64,000 bases of DNA from DASZFV01 sp036494575 (GTDB lineage: Bacteria; Myxococcota_A; Polyangia; Fen-1088), in NCBI GenBank assembly GCA_036494575.1, contig DASXOE010000084.1, forward strand, positions 1 through 64,000, given 5' to 3'. Position 1 is the stretch's first letter. Each line of letters begins with the position of its first letter. Below are positions 16,750 to 24,933 of this stretch, in pieces. Under the pieces are notes generated by a model. It was given only the letters and a program-made list of their open reading frames with translations. It had not been told where the DNA came from and did no database searches. Made by a program: the position numbers and the translations under genes.

Positions 16750-17481
16750 GTGGCTGACGAGGCGTTCACGGTCGACACGCTCTTAGGCGGCCGCGTGACG
16801 CTGCTGCAGCCCGCGCGCGGATTCCGCGCGAGCCTCGATCCCGTGCTGCTCTCGGCCTTCGTCGGGCCTCCCTTCGGCCGCTTCCTCGACATCGGCTGCG
16901 GAACGGGCGCGCTGTCGTTCCTGCTGCTCGCGCGCGACGCCGGCGCGACGGGCGTTGCCGTCGAGCTGCAGGCGCCGCTCGTCAAGCTCGCCGAGGAGGG
17001 ACGCGTGCGCAACGGCCTCGGGGCGCGCCTCGACATCCGCGCCGGTGACGTCCGGACGCTCGTCACGGGCCTGGGCGCGGGGCGCTTCGATCTCGTCGCG
17101 ACGAACCCCCCCTTCCGTCGCGTCGCGGCGAGTCGCCCCTCGCCCGACGAGTCGCGCGCCCTGTCGAGCCACGAGGTCGCGCTCACGCTCGGCGATTGGG
17201 CGGACGTCGCGGCGCGCGTCGTCCGCCCGGGCGGTCGCGTCGCGGCCGTCTTCCCCGCCGCGCGCGCCCTCGAGCTCGGCGCCTCGCTGCGGGCGCGCGA
17301 CCTCGCGCCCGTGCGGATGCGCTTCGTTCACCCGCGCGCCGACGAGCCGGCGTCGCGCGTGCTCCTCGAGGCCGAGCGCGGCGGACGCGCGCCGCTCGTC
17401 GTCGAGCCGCCGCTCGTCGTTCACGTCGACGGCCCCGAGCGCTTCACGCCCGAGGTCCGCCGCATGCTCGGAGAGGCGTGA
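16750..17481 (+). CDS. SAM-dependent methyltransferase, TrmN6-like
   Basis: A 243-residue class I methyltransferase. The SAM site is LDIGCGTGALSFLLLA near residue 40 and the N6-adenine-type catalytic motif is NPPF near residue 118. FRASLDPVLLSAFV before motif I is typical of tRNA1(Val) adenine-37 N6-methyltransferases (TrmN6/YfiC). A tRNA substrate is likely, but this family also includes RNA and protein-modifying members. GTG start at 16750. Confidence 0.85.
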   Translation: MADEAFTVDTLLGGRVTLLQPARGFRASLDPVLLSAFVGPPFGRFLDIGCGTGALSFLLLARDAGATGVAVELQAPLVKLAEEGRVRNGLGARLDIRAGDVRTLVTGLGAGRFDLVATNPPFRRVAASRPSPDESRALSSHEVALTLGDWADVAARVVRPGGRVAAVFPAARALELGASLRARDLAPVRMRFVHPRADEPASRVLLEAERGGRAPLVVEPPLVVHVDGPERFTPEVRRMLGEA

Positions 17482-17788
17482 GTGTGGATGCCCCCCGCAT
17501 CATTTCTCAACGCAACGGGCCCCGGCTCGTACGGAGGTGGGGCCGTTTCCGGCATGGCGGTGGCGGTCGACGCGTAGAGTCTCCGGCCGTTCTAGACTGA
17601 GTTGAAGGCCGACGGCCGAGTCTGAAACACGGCCCGGTAGGTCGGCCGAGGGGAGCTTTTCCGAGTGTCGTCACGTCGGAAGAAGGGCCTTGGGCGACAA
17701 TACAATCCTTGGGCCCAGTACGGGCGCACCAACGCGAAGGTCTGGCCCTTGTCGTCGAGAGCTGTTGCGCCGTACCCTCGACTTGCCC
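17482..17788 (+). other. Intergenic stretch with no clear gene
   Basis: Between the methyltransferase and the first island ORF. Several short open frames exist on both strands, but none has a ribosome site, family motif or the strong third-position GC bias of the neighbouring genes. It marks the left edge of the toxin-antitoxin island and may hold decayed sequence. Confidence 0.5.
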
Positions 17789-18028
17789 ATGCCCTCCAAG
17801 CGCGACGTCCTGGCACACCCGAGGGGCTGGGCTTGGAACAAGTGGAAGTTCGATCGGGTCCGGCCGGTTCTCGAAGAGGTGACGAAGCGGGTCCAGGGCA
17901 TCGAGAACGACTACGTCCGTCGGGAGGAATTCGCCGACATGCTTTGGGATGCCCTCCGCCGGCTCGGCGATCAGCCCGATCCCGCGCGGCGCGACACTTC
18001 TCGGAGGGCCTGTCTGAAGGCGGAGTGA
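17789..18028 (+). CDS. Small hypothetical protein, possibly a gene remnant
   Basis: A 79-residue frame from ATG 17789. It reads like a genuine soluble protein at first (DPRG-like HPRGWAWNKWKFDRVRPVLEEV, then GIENDYVRREEFADMLWDALRRLGDQPDP), with a mix of Trp, acidic and Arg residues unlike the Ala/Arg-rich nonsense of shadow frames. The end (RRDTSRRACLKAE) may be frameshifted. The frame can extend upstream to TTG 17690. I do not recognise the family. Located just upstream of the AbiE pair. Confidence 0.4.
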   Translation: MPSKRDVLAHPRGWAWNKWKFDRVRPVLEEVTKRVQGIENDYVRREEFADMLWDALRRLGDQPDPARRDTSRRACLKAE

Positions 18029-18160
18029 TCGTGACGGCGGTGCCGGGCAATGCCGAAGGTCCCGAGCCTGCATGGCCTTAAGGGTCCCTACCGTGCACCG
18101 ATAAAACGCCCTGGAAATGGCCGAATCGCTGTGTAACAATACGTCGGTAGTTAAATATAA

Positions 18161-18778
18161 ATGCCGACGAAACGTAACATGCGATCTAAGCCCACGCAGG
18201 CTCCCACGCACGGCCTTCCCCGAGGACTCGCGCGGACGCGCGACCTCGAGGCCACCGGTGCGTCGCGCCTCGCCATTCGTCGGATGGTGGGCGCCGGACA
18301 GCTCCGGCAGATCGCGCGCGGCCTCTATGCTCCAGTCGGCCTCGAGGCTACCGAGCACCACGGGCTGGCCGCTGCCGCCGCCCGGGTTCCTGGCGGCGTC
18401 GTGTGCCTTCTGTCGGCTCTTCAGTACCATCACCTGGGGACACAGGCGCCCTTCGAGGTGTGGCTCGCTATCGGGACCAAGGCGCGCAAGCCGACGGTTG
18501 CGGATCCTCCCCTTAGAATCGTGCGCTTCTCAGAACGCGCGCTCCGCGAAGGGATCGAGACCCGATCCATTGAGGGTGTGAAGGTGAGGGTGACGACGCC
18601 CGCTCGGACGGTGGTCGACTGTTTCAAGTACCGGAACAAGATCGGACTCGACGTCGCGCTGGAAGCGCTGCGCGAGTATCGGCGAGCGCGTCGACCGATT
18701 GACGACCTGACCCGCGCGGCTCAAGTCGTCCGCGTCACCAACGTCATGCGCCCCTACCTCGAATCGGTCCTCGCGTGA
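18161..18778 (+). CDS. abiEi: AbiEi-family antitoxin (type IV toxin-antitoxin)
   Basis: A 205-residue protein with an N-terminal winged-helix (GLARTRDLEATGASRLAIRRMVGAGQLRQIARGLYAP) that probably binds the operator, then VCLLSALQYHHLG and TTPARTVVDCFKYRNKIGLDVALEALREY, both typical of AbiEi. In characterised AbiE systems the antitoxin represses the operon and neutralises the toxin without a stable complex. The stop overlaps the toxin GTG by 4 bp. The upstream 40 bp (AATACGTCGGTAGTTAAAT) is AT-rich compared with the region. Confidence 0.9.
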   Translation: MPTKRNMRSKPTQAPTHGLPRGLARTRDLEATGASRLAIRRMVGAGQLRQIARGLYAPVGLEATEHHGLAAAAARVPGGVVCLLSALQYHHLGTQAPFEVWLAIGTKARKPTVADPPLRIVRFSERALREGIETRSIEGVKVRVTTPARTVVDCFKYRNKIGLDVALEALREYRRARRPIDDLTRAAQVVRVTNVMRPYLESVLA

Positions 18779-19695
18779 AGTCCAAGCCGCCTCGCGATCG
18801 AGCGGCGTCGGTCCGGCAGCGCCTTCTCAACCTCGCGAAGGAGCGTGGCGATGAGTTCAACTTCGTCCTTCTCCGCTACGGCCTCGAGCGGTTGCTCTTC
18901 CGGCTCGGGCAGTCCAGCTACGCCGGGACCTTCGTTCTCAAGGGGGCGATGCTCTTTCCGCTTTGGTCGGGGAGTCCTCACCGTGCCACGAAGGACATGG
19001 ACCTCCTTGGGTCAGGTCCACCCGACATCACGCGCTTCGTCGAGATCTTTCGCGAAGTGGCAGCGGCCGATGCCGACGACGGCGTCCGCTTCCTTCCCGA
19101 CACCGTGGCCGGCGTCGCGATCCGCGAGGAAGCGATTTACGACGGCATTCGGATCACGTTGGAGGGCCGCCTCGGTGTGGCGCGGATGCCACTGCAAGTG
19201 GACGTCGGATTCGGCGACGCCGTCACGCCGTCTCCTGTAGAGACGTCCTACCCTGTGCTCCTCGCCGACATGCCCAACCCGCGCCTCCGCGTCTACGCAC
19301 GCGAGACCGCGATCGCCGAGAAGGTCGAGGCGATGGTCACGCTTGGGTTCGGGAACAGCCGGATGAAGGACTTCTTCGACATCTGGTATCTCGCGCGGAC
19401 CTTCGAGTTTGACGAGGCGACCCTCGGCGCAGCGATTCGGGCGACCTTCGTTCGGCGCCAAACCACGCTGCCGAAAGAGACTCCTGTCGCGCTGACGAGC
19501 ACGTTCGCGGAGGACCCGGCCAAGGGGGCGCAGTGGCGGGCGTTTATCGGAAGGACGCGTCCGGTAGGAATAGCGCCTGGGCTACGCGAGGTGGTCGAGG
19601 TTCTTGTCTCTCTCCTGAAGCCTCTCTTTGCGGGCGACGGCGGAGATTCGGCGTCGGCTCGGTCGTGGCGTCCGGGGCCGAGCCGTTGGATGTGA
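18775..19695 (+). CDS. abiEii: AbiEii/AbiGii-family nucleotidyltransferase toxin
   Basis: A 306-residue toxin of the AbiEii type, a nucleotidyltransferase acting in phage-induced abortive infection. The N-terminal RYGLERLLFRLGQS is followed by FVLKGAMLF (Lys/Gly motif) and HRATKDMDLLG (metal-binding Asp pair), then YARETAIAEKVEAMV and a C-terminal MKDFFDIWYLARTFEFD. These match the four conserved AbiEii motifs, so the toxin looks intact. The last ~25 residues are atypical and could be read-through beyond the ancestral end. Forms an operon with AbiEi through a GTGA overlap. Confidence 0.9.
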   Translation: MKSKPPRDRAASVRQRLLNLAKERGDEFNFVLLRYGLERLLFRLGQSSYAGTFVLKGAMLFPLWSGSPHRATKDMDLLGSGPPDITRFVEIFREVAAADADDGVRFLPDTVAGVAIREEAIYDGIRITLEGRLGVARMPLQVDVGFGDAVTPSPVETSYPVLLADMPNPRLRVYARETAIAEKVEAMVTLGFGNSRMKDFFDIWYLARTFEFDEATLGAAIRATFVRRQTTLPKETPVALTSTFAEDPAKGAQWRAFIGRTRPVGIAPGLREVVEVLVSLLKPLFAGDGGDSASARSWRPGPSRWM

Positions 19696-19713
19696 TCCCT
19701 TCAGCCGGTCTGA

Positions 19714-19869
19714 ACCGAAACACGTTGCGAGCTTGCCGTTGTTGACGCGGGCGACGAGCTCGACGAGGCAGAGCGCTTTCTCTTACACGACGCACTGGCG
19801 GAATCTTGGGATCAGGCACGCCGTGGTGAAACTCTTTCTGCCGAAGACCTTCTGAACAAGCTCTGTTGA
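19714..19869 (+). pseudogene. Decayed antitoxin gene remnant
   Basis: This 51-codon frame reads ...DELDEAERFLLHDALAES, then WDQARRGETLSAEDLLNKLC and a stop. The pattern matches the C-terminal half of small addiction-module antitoxins that pair with RelE/ParE toxins (hydrophobic helix, then DAEEVLxxLR-like end). There is no ATG, GTG or TTG start in the open frame and the N-terminal part is missing. It sits directly before the toxin-like fragment. Confidence 0.55.
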
Positions 19870-19878
19870 GCGGTCGCC

Positions 19879-20052
19879 TTGCCCCGTGTCCGGACCACGG
19901 AGAGGGCCGACTCGCAAGCGGCTCAGGCGGCGAATTGGTGGGCTGAGCATCGAGCTTCTGCTCGGGAGCTATTCAAGCTGAGGGGTGCTCTTGCTCTCGC
20001 GATCTGGAGTGCGGTTCGCAGACAAGCCCCGCGTTTCACATCGCGTAGATGA
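19879..20052 (+). pseudogene. Truncated RelE/ParE-like toxin remnant
   Basis: From TTG 19879 the frame gives LPRVRTTERADSQAAQAANW, then WAEHRASARELF. This resembles the first helices of RelE/ParE toxins (VRTTPxADRQI...WWRxHRPAAxxLF). After that, the expected beta-sheet core is lost: the rest is arginine-rich and stops at codon 58. It lies 9 bp after the antitoxin remnant, in the normal order for a toxin-antitoxin operon. Confidence 0.5.
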
Positions 20053-20075
20053 GCGCAGTTCGGGCGTTGCGCGCG

Positions 20076-20933
20076 TCAGGTCTTGTCGGGCGTCGCCGCC
20101 GGCGTCGAGGCCGCGGGCGCGTCTTTGAGCGCCTCGTCGATGGGTGGCAGGTCGTCGAGGTTCGGCACGAGCGTGATCTCGATGCGCCGGTTCTTGGCCT
20201 TGTTCTCCGGCGTGTCGTTGGGCGCGACCGGCGATTCGGCGGCGTAGCCGGCCGCCGAGAGACGCTTCGGCTCCATGCCGGCCACGATCATGAAGTTTAC
20301 GACCTCGACGGCGCGCGCCGTCGACAGGTCCCAGTTCGAGCGGAACTTCGCTGATTTGATCGGGATGTTGTCGGTGTGGCCGGCGACCTGGAAGTTGCGG
20401 TTCTGGAGACCCTTGAGGACGGCCGTCACCTGCGTGAGCGCGTCCTTGCCCTCGGGCTTGAGGTCGGTCTTGCCCGGGTCGAAGAGGATCTTGTCGCCGA
20501 GGCGCACGATCATGCGGTTCTCGCGGATTTCGACCTGCAGCTTGCCGGCGTCGGTGAGCGTCTTGAACTGCGTGACGAGCTTGCGAAACTGCGCGGCGCG
20601 CGCCTCGGCCTGCGCTTGCGCCTTCTTGAGCTCCTCCATGCGCTTGTTGGCCTGCTCGAGCTCGCCGCCCAAGCCCGTGCGCTCGGTCTCGAGGCGCGAG
20701 ACGTCCTGGCCGAGCGCGGTCAGCTTCGTCGCGAGCATGGCGCCGCGCTCCGCGTCCTTCTTGTGCGCAGACTTCTCTTGCGCGAGGTCCGCCTGCGTTT
20801 TCAGGAGCGCGGCGTTCTTCTCGTCGCGATCCTTGACGGCCGCGTTGTAGACGTTCTCGTCGACGCCGCAGGCGGCGCCCGCTCCCATGCCGAGGCACAG
20901 CAGTGTTGCGAAAAGGAGCTTCATTCCTCTCAT
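20076..20933 (-). CDS. OmpA-family lipoprotein with coiled coil
   Basis: A peptidoglycan-anchored envelope lipoprotein. Starting at ATG 20933 (AAAGGA 7 bp upstream) the protein begins MRGMKLLFATLLCLG and has a lipobox ending AGAAC. Residues ~30-130 are a charged coiled coil (KNAALLKTQADLAQEKSAH, LEQANKRMEELKKAQAQAEA). The C-terminal OmpA domain shows VAGHTDNIPI, NWDLSTARAVEVVNFM, GMEPKRLSAAGYAAESPVAPN and the NRRIEITLVPN end that binds meso-DAP. Its start codon overlaps the stop of a 15-codon mini-ORF. Confidence 0.9.
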   Translation of the reverse strand: MRGMKLLFATLLCLGMGAGAACGVDENVYNAAVKDRDEKNAALLKTQADLAQEKSAHKKDAERGAMLATKLTALGQDVSRLETERTGLGGELEQANKRMEELKKAQAQAEARAAQFRKLVTQFKTLTDAGKLQVEIRENRMIVRLGDKILFDPGKTDLKPEGKDALTQVTAVLKGLQNRNFQVAGHTDNIPIKSAKFRSNWDLSTARAVEVVNFMIVAGMEPKRLSAAGYAAESPVAPNDTPENKAKNRRIEITLVPNLDDLPPIDEALKDAPAASTPAATPDKT

Positions 20934-20977
20934 CGCGCCGGTCCTTTCATCGTGGTCATCGTGGTCATCGTGGTCAT
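20930..20977 (-). CDS. 15-codon repeat-encoded mini-ORF (MTTMTTMTTMKGPAR)
   Basis: A 9-bp repeat (ATGACCACG) copied three times plus one partial copy encodes the peptide MTTMTTMTTMKGPAR. Its first ATG overlaps the upstream gene stop (ATGA), and its own TGA overlaps the ompA-like start (ATGA). It also carries the AAAGGA that serves as the downstream ribosome site. It may be only a translational bridge or a slippage artefact; no peptide function can be claimed. Confidence 0.4.
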   Translation of the reverse strand: MTTMTTMTTMKGPAR

Positions 20978-21273
20978 CGTGAGCCTGCCTTCGGGCGGCC
21001 GGCCGGCTTTCCCGCCGGACCGTTGCCGCCAAACGCGCGATCGATGATCGCGTCGACGTCGCCCGCAGCCACGGGAGCCTTGCCCCCCTCGAAGTCCCAG
21101 CGCACGTTCGCCTGTAGCCTCGTCCGCGCGTTCTCCTTCGAGTAGCCGAGCCGGCTCAGCAGCCCGGCCCGATCCTCGAGCTCGGTGCGATACATGGCCT
21201 CGCGCCGCGCCTTCTGCGCCCGCGCCACCTCGGGGTTGCGCTTCGCCAGCATCCAGTCGAACGGCTCGGCCAT
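20974..21273 (-). CDS. Hypothetical small basic protein upstream of the OmpA lipoprotein
   Basis: A 99-residue soluble protein (MAEPFDWMLAKRNPEVARAQ start, then RTELEDRAGLLSRLGYSKENA, RLQANVRWDFEG and DAIIDRAFGG) with a Gly/Pro/Lys tail. The middle looks like a helical hairpin. ATG 21273 is preferred to GTG 21282. I do not recognise a family. Coupled through a 15-codon mini-ORF to the OmpA-like gene and located just after mazG on the same strand. Confidence 0.7.
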   Translation of the reverse strand: MAEPFDWMLAKRNPEVARAQKARREAMYRTELEDRAGLLSRLGYSKENARTRLQANVRWDFEGGKAPVAAGDVDAIIDRAFGGNGPAGKPAGRPKAGSR

Positions 21274-21341
21274 CGGCGACACTGTATCGTCCTTCGCCCG
21301 CGCCCACTAGCTCGCTTTCACCTCCGCGTCGCCGTGAGGGG

Positions 21342-22232
21342 CTATCTTGGGCCGGACTCTTTTTGCGTTTCTGCCTTCTTCGCTTCGTTCCACAACCGGT
21401 CTTGCTCGTCGGCGTCGGCGTCGGCGACGCCGCGGCCTTGGGCCTCGAGCGCGCGCTCGATGTGGCGGAAGCGGCGCGCGAAGCGGTCCGTCGAGTCTCG
21501 CAGGGCCTGCTCGGCGTCGAGGTCGAGCTTGCGCGCGAGGTTGACGACGGCCTGCAGGGCGTCGCCAAGCTCGCGCTGCATCTCGGCCCGATCGCCGCGC
21601 GCCCACGCCTCGTCGAATTCGCGCAGCTCCTCGGCGACTTTCTCGCGCGGCCCCTTGGCGTCGGGCCAGTCGAAGCCCACGGCCGAGGCCTTCTCGCCGG
21701 CGCGCGTGGCGCGCAGGAGGGCGGGCGCGCTCTTGGGGATGCCGTCCAGCGCGCCGGTCCTTTCAGTCTTTCGCTTCGCGGCCTTCTCCGCCTTCTCGAC
21801 CGCCTTGAGCTTGGCCCAGTTGGTCAGCACGGCGCCGGCGTCCTTGGCGACGACGTCCCCGAAGACGTGAGGGTGGCGCCGCACGAGCTTCGTGACAATG
21901 CCGCGCGCGACGTCGTCGATGCCGAACTTGCCCTCGGCGAAGCGCACCTCGGATTGAAAGGCGATCTGCAGCAGCAGGTCGCCGAGCTCCTCGCGGTGGT
22001 CGTCGGCGTCGCCCGAGGCGAGCGCGTCGACGACCTCGTAGGTCTCCTCGACGAGGTAAGGCACGAGCGTCTCGAGCGTCTGCTCGCGATCCCAAGGGCA
22101 GCCGTCGGGCGCGAGCAGCCGCTGCATGAGGCCCACGAGCTTCGTGACCTCGGCGCCCGTCTGCTTGCCGGGCAGCGGCGTCAAGTCGGGCAGGGAAGGG
22201 GAGCCAGGTACGGTCTTCGGCGCGTCGGACAC
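21342..22232 (-). CDS. mazG: Nucleoside triphosphate pyrophosphohydrolase MazG
   Basis: MazG hydrolyses (d)NTPs to monophosphates and can lower ppGpp or cleanse nucleotide pools. Two MazG folds are visible. The first has CPWDREQTLETLVPYLVEETYEVVDAL and HREELGDLLLQIAFQS (ExxE...ExxD metal site). The second has EKVAEELREFDEAWARGD and MQRELGDALQAVVNLARKL. Starting at GTG 22232 gives 296 residues. No mazE/mazF lies beside it, so it is a housekeeping copy. Divergent from phoH. Confidence 0.94.
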   Translation of the reverse strand: MSDAPKTVPGSPSLPDLTPLPGKQTGAEVTKLVGLMQRLLAPDGCPWDREQTLETLVPYLVEETYEVVDALASGDADDHREELGDLLLQIAFQSEVRFAEGKFGIDDVARGIVTKLVRRHPHVFGDVVAKDAGAVLTNWAKLKAVEKAEKAAKRKTERTGALDGIPKSAPALLRATRAGEKASAVGFDWPDAKGPREKVAEELREFDEAWARGDRAEMQRELGDALQAVVNLARKLDLDAEQALRDSTDRFARRFRHIERALEAQGRGVADADADEQDRLWNEAKKAETQKESGPR

Positions 22233-22301
22233 GCGCGAAGTGTACACGTTGAACCTCGGGGGCCCGCGTGCTATCTGGCTCTTGAGTTGACAACTTCTGG
22301 C

Positions 22302-23282
22302 TTGAGCGCGGGCGTCGTCACGGAGCGCGTGACGCTCGACGACAACCGCGTCGCGCTCGCTCTTTACGGCGAGCGCAACGGCAACCTCAAGCTCGTCGAG
22401 CGCGAGACGGGCACGGAGGTCCACGCGCGCGGCAACGAGCTCACCTTCGTGGGCGCGCCCGACGCCGTCGCCGTGGCGCGCCGCCTCGTCGAGCAGCTCT
22501 ACGGCATGGCGCGCGGCGGAACGCCCATCAGTCCCGAGGACATCGGCCGCGCCGCCGTCGCGCTGCGGTCCGACGCGGGCGTCGACCTGCGCACGGTCTT
22601 CAACGACACGATTCTCGTGGCGGGGCGGGCCCGCCCCATCGCCCCCAAGGGTCTCGCGCAGAAGCGCTACGTCGACGCCATCCGCACGCACGATCTCGTC
22701 TTCGGCGTCGGTCCCGCGGGCACGGGCAAGACCTACCTCGCGATGGCGCTCGCCGTCCGCGCGCTGCTCGAGAAGCAGGTCAAGCGCGTCATCCTCGCGC
22801 GACCGGCCGTCGAGGCGGGCGAGCGCCTGGGCTTCCTGCCCGGCAGCATGGAGGAGAAGGTCTCGCCGTACCTGCGGCCGCTCTACGACGCGCTCCACGA
22901 CATGATGGACTTCGAGAAGGCCGACCAACTTCTCGCGCGGGGCCTCATCGAGGTGGCGCCCATTGCCTTCATGCGCGGCCGCACGCTCAACGACGCGTTC
23001 GTCATCCTCGACGAGGCTCAGAACACGACGAGCGAGCAGATGAAGATGTTCCTCACGCGGCTCGGCTTCGACTCGAAGGCCGTCATCACGGGAGACGTCA
23101 CCCAGATCGATCTGCCGGAGAACCGGCGCTCGGGGCTCAACGAGGCGATCGCACTGCTGTCGAACGTCGACGGCATCGCCTTTCGTTACTTCACCGACGT
23201 CGACGTCGTGCGCCACCCGCTCGTGCAGAAGATCATCAAGGCCTACGAGGCCGCCAAGATCGAGCGCGACCGCGCCAAGTAA
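22302..23282 (+). CDS. phoH: PhoH-like ATPase
   Basis: A P-loop ATPase of the PhoH/YbeZ family, commonly linked to ribosome and RNA maturation with YbeY (ybeY is 1.7 kb downstream). The Walker A is GPAGTGKT, followed by ILARPAVEAGERLGFLPG, EVAPIAFMRGRTL, FVILDEAQNTTSEQMKMFLTRLG (Walker B) and VITGDVTQIDLP. An N-terminal KH-like segment (VALALYGERNGNLKLVERETG) precedes. There is no ATG start; TTG 22302, TTG 22287 or GTG 22329 are possible, so the start is uncertain by up to 14 residues. Confidence 0.93.
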   Translation: MSAGVVTERVTLDDNRVALALYGERNGNLKLVERETGTEVHARGNELTFVGAPDAVAVARRLVEQLYGMARGGTPISPEDIGRAAVALRSDAGVDLRTVFNDTILVAGRARPIAPKGLAQKRYVDAIRTHDLVFGVGPAGTGKTYLAMALAVRALLEKQVKRVILARPAVEAGERLGFLPGSMEEKVSPYLRPLYDALHDMMDFEKADQLLARGLIEVAPIAFMRGRTLNDAFVILDEAQNTTSEQMKMFLTRLGFDSKAVITGDVTQIDLPENRRSGLNEAIALLSNVDGIAFRYFTDVDVVRHPLVQKIIKAYEAAKIERDRAK

Positions 23283-23317
23283 CGGGAAGCGCGGCAGTTG
23301 AGTTAAGCTCCTTACGC

Positions 23318-24931
23318 GTGGAGGGGGACGAGCTCCGGAAGATAGCCGACCGGTTCCGCTACGAGGTGGCGGAGCTCGTCGCGACGTCGCGGGCTCTGTC
23401 GTCGGAGCGCGACATACGCAAGCTGCTCGCGCTCATCCTCGAAAAGACCCGCCAGGTCACCGCCGCGGACGCCGGCAGCGTGTACGTGCTCGAGGAGGAT
23501 CCCGCGGCGACGCTCAGCGCGCGCGCGCCCGACAAGCGACTTCACTTCATGATGTCGCAGAACGATTCGCTCAAGATCGACTTCAAGGAGTTCACGCTGG
23601 GCGTCGACGGGAAGTCGATCGTCGGCAAGGCCGTGCTCACGGCCAAGCCCATCAACATCCCCGATCTCTACAAGCTGTCCGACCCGGCCCACAACCCGTG
23701 GGGCTTCCAGCACAACCGCAGCTTCGACGACAAGACCGGTTACCGCGCCCGCTCGATGCTCACCGTGCCCATGCTCTCCGCCGAGAGCGAGGTCATCGGC
23801 GTCATCCAGCTCATCAACAAGAAGCGCGACGCCGCGCGCGCGCTCACGAGCCCCGAGGACTTCGACGAGCAGGTCATCCCCTTCGACGAGCGCTCCGAGG
23901 AGTTCGCGCTCGCGCTCGCGTCGCAGGCCGGGCTCTCGCTCGAGAACGCCATGCTCTACGAGGAGATCAAGGACATGTTCGAGGGCTTCGTCGAGGCCTC
24001 GGTGCAGGCCATCGAGTCGCGCGATCCCACGACGTCTGGTCACTCGCGCCGCGTCGCCACGCTCTCCGTGGAGCTCGCCGGGCGGGTCGACGCCGTGGGC
24101 GACGGACCCCTGCGCGACGTGCGCTTCTCGCCGACGTCCCTCAAGCAGCTCGAGTACGCCGGCGTGCTGCACGACTTCGGCAAGGTCGGCGTGCGCGAGA
24201 AGGTCCTCGTCAAGGCCAAGAAGCTCTACGACGAGGATCGCCAGGCCATCCGCCTGCGTTTCGCCTACATCCGCAAGGCGCTCGAGGCCGACCACGCCGA
24301 GCGCAAGCTGCGCCTCGCGATGGAGCTCGGGCGCGACGAGCTCCCGTCGCGCTTCTCGGACGCCGACGCGGACCTCGCTCGCAAGCTCGCCGAGCTCGCG
24401 AGCGCCTGGGCCTTTATCACGAAGGCCAACGAGCCGACGGTGCTCGAGGAGGGCGGCCTCGAGCGGCTCGTCGAGATCGGCCAGCTCGTCTACATGGACC
24501 CCGACGGCGAGCCGCGGCCCTACATCGAACGCGAGGAGATCGCGGCGCTGCAGGTGCGGCGCGGCAGCCTCACGGACGTCGAGCGCGTCGAGATCGAGAG
24601 CCACGTCGTTCACACCTACAACTTCCTCAAGAAGATCCCGTGGGGGAAGCGCTTCGCCGACGTACCGCGCATCGCGGGCGCCCACCACGAGTACCTGAAC
24701 GGCGGCGGCTACCCGCGCCACCTGCCCGCGGCGGACATCCCCGTCGAGTCACGCATCATGACCATCGCCGACATCTTCGACGCGCTCACGGCCTCGGATC
24801 GCCCCTACAAGAAGGCCGTGCCCATCGATCGCGCGCTCGGCATCATCGAGAGCGAGGTCAAGTCGGGCCGCTGCGACGCCGACCTCTTCCGCGTCTTCGT
24901 CGAGGCCGAGGTTTACAAGAAGGTTCTATAA
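23318..24931 (+). CDS. GAF domain HD-GYP protein (putative cyclic-di-GMP phosphodiesterase)
   Basis: A 537-residue soluble signalling protein. Residues ~25-210 form a GAF sensor (DIRKLLALILEKTRQVTAADAG, ending SMLTVPMLS and VIGVIQLINKK). The HD-GYP half has HSRRVATLSVELA, LHDFGKVGV and HHEYLNGGGYP, followed by IMTIADIFDALTASDRPYK. The metal ligands and the GYP are kept, so hydrolysis of c-di-GMP or a related cyclic dinucleotide is plausible. About 150 residues are inserted between the HD and GYP parts. GTG start; TAAGCT lies 8 bp upstream and there is no ribosome site. Confidence 0.9.
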   Translation: MEGDELRKIADRFRYEVAELVATSRALSSERDIRKLLALILEKTRQVTAADAGSVYVLEEDPAATLSARAPDKRLHFMMSQNDSLKIDFKEFTLGVDGKSIVGKAVLTAKPINIPDLYKLSDPAHNPWGFQHNRSFDDKTGYRARSMLTVPMLSAESEVIGVIQLINKKRDAARALTSPEDFDEQVIPFDERSEEFALALASQAGLSLENAMLYEEIKDMFEGFVEASVQAIESRDPTTSGHSRRVATLSVELAGRVDAVGDGPLRDVRFSPTSLKQLEYAGVLHDFGKVGVREKVLVKAKKLYDEDRQAIRLRFAYIRKALEADHAERKLRLAMELGRDELPSRFSDADADLARKLAELASAWAFITKANEPTVLEEGGLERLVEIGQLVYMDPDGEPRPYIEREEIAALQVRRGSLTDVERVEIESHVVHTYNFLKKIPWGKRFADVPRIAGAHHEYLNGGGYPRHLPAADIPVESRIMTIADIFDALTASDRPYKKAVPIDRALGIIESEVKSGRCDADLFRVFVEAEVYKKVL

Positions 24932-24933
24932 GA

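Noticed and set aside
17592..18433. Minus-strand frames overlapping the left part of the toxin-antitoxin island
   Set aside because: They conflict with the clearly recognisable AbiEi gene, have no ribosome site and no recognisable motif.
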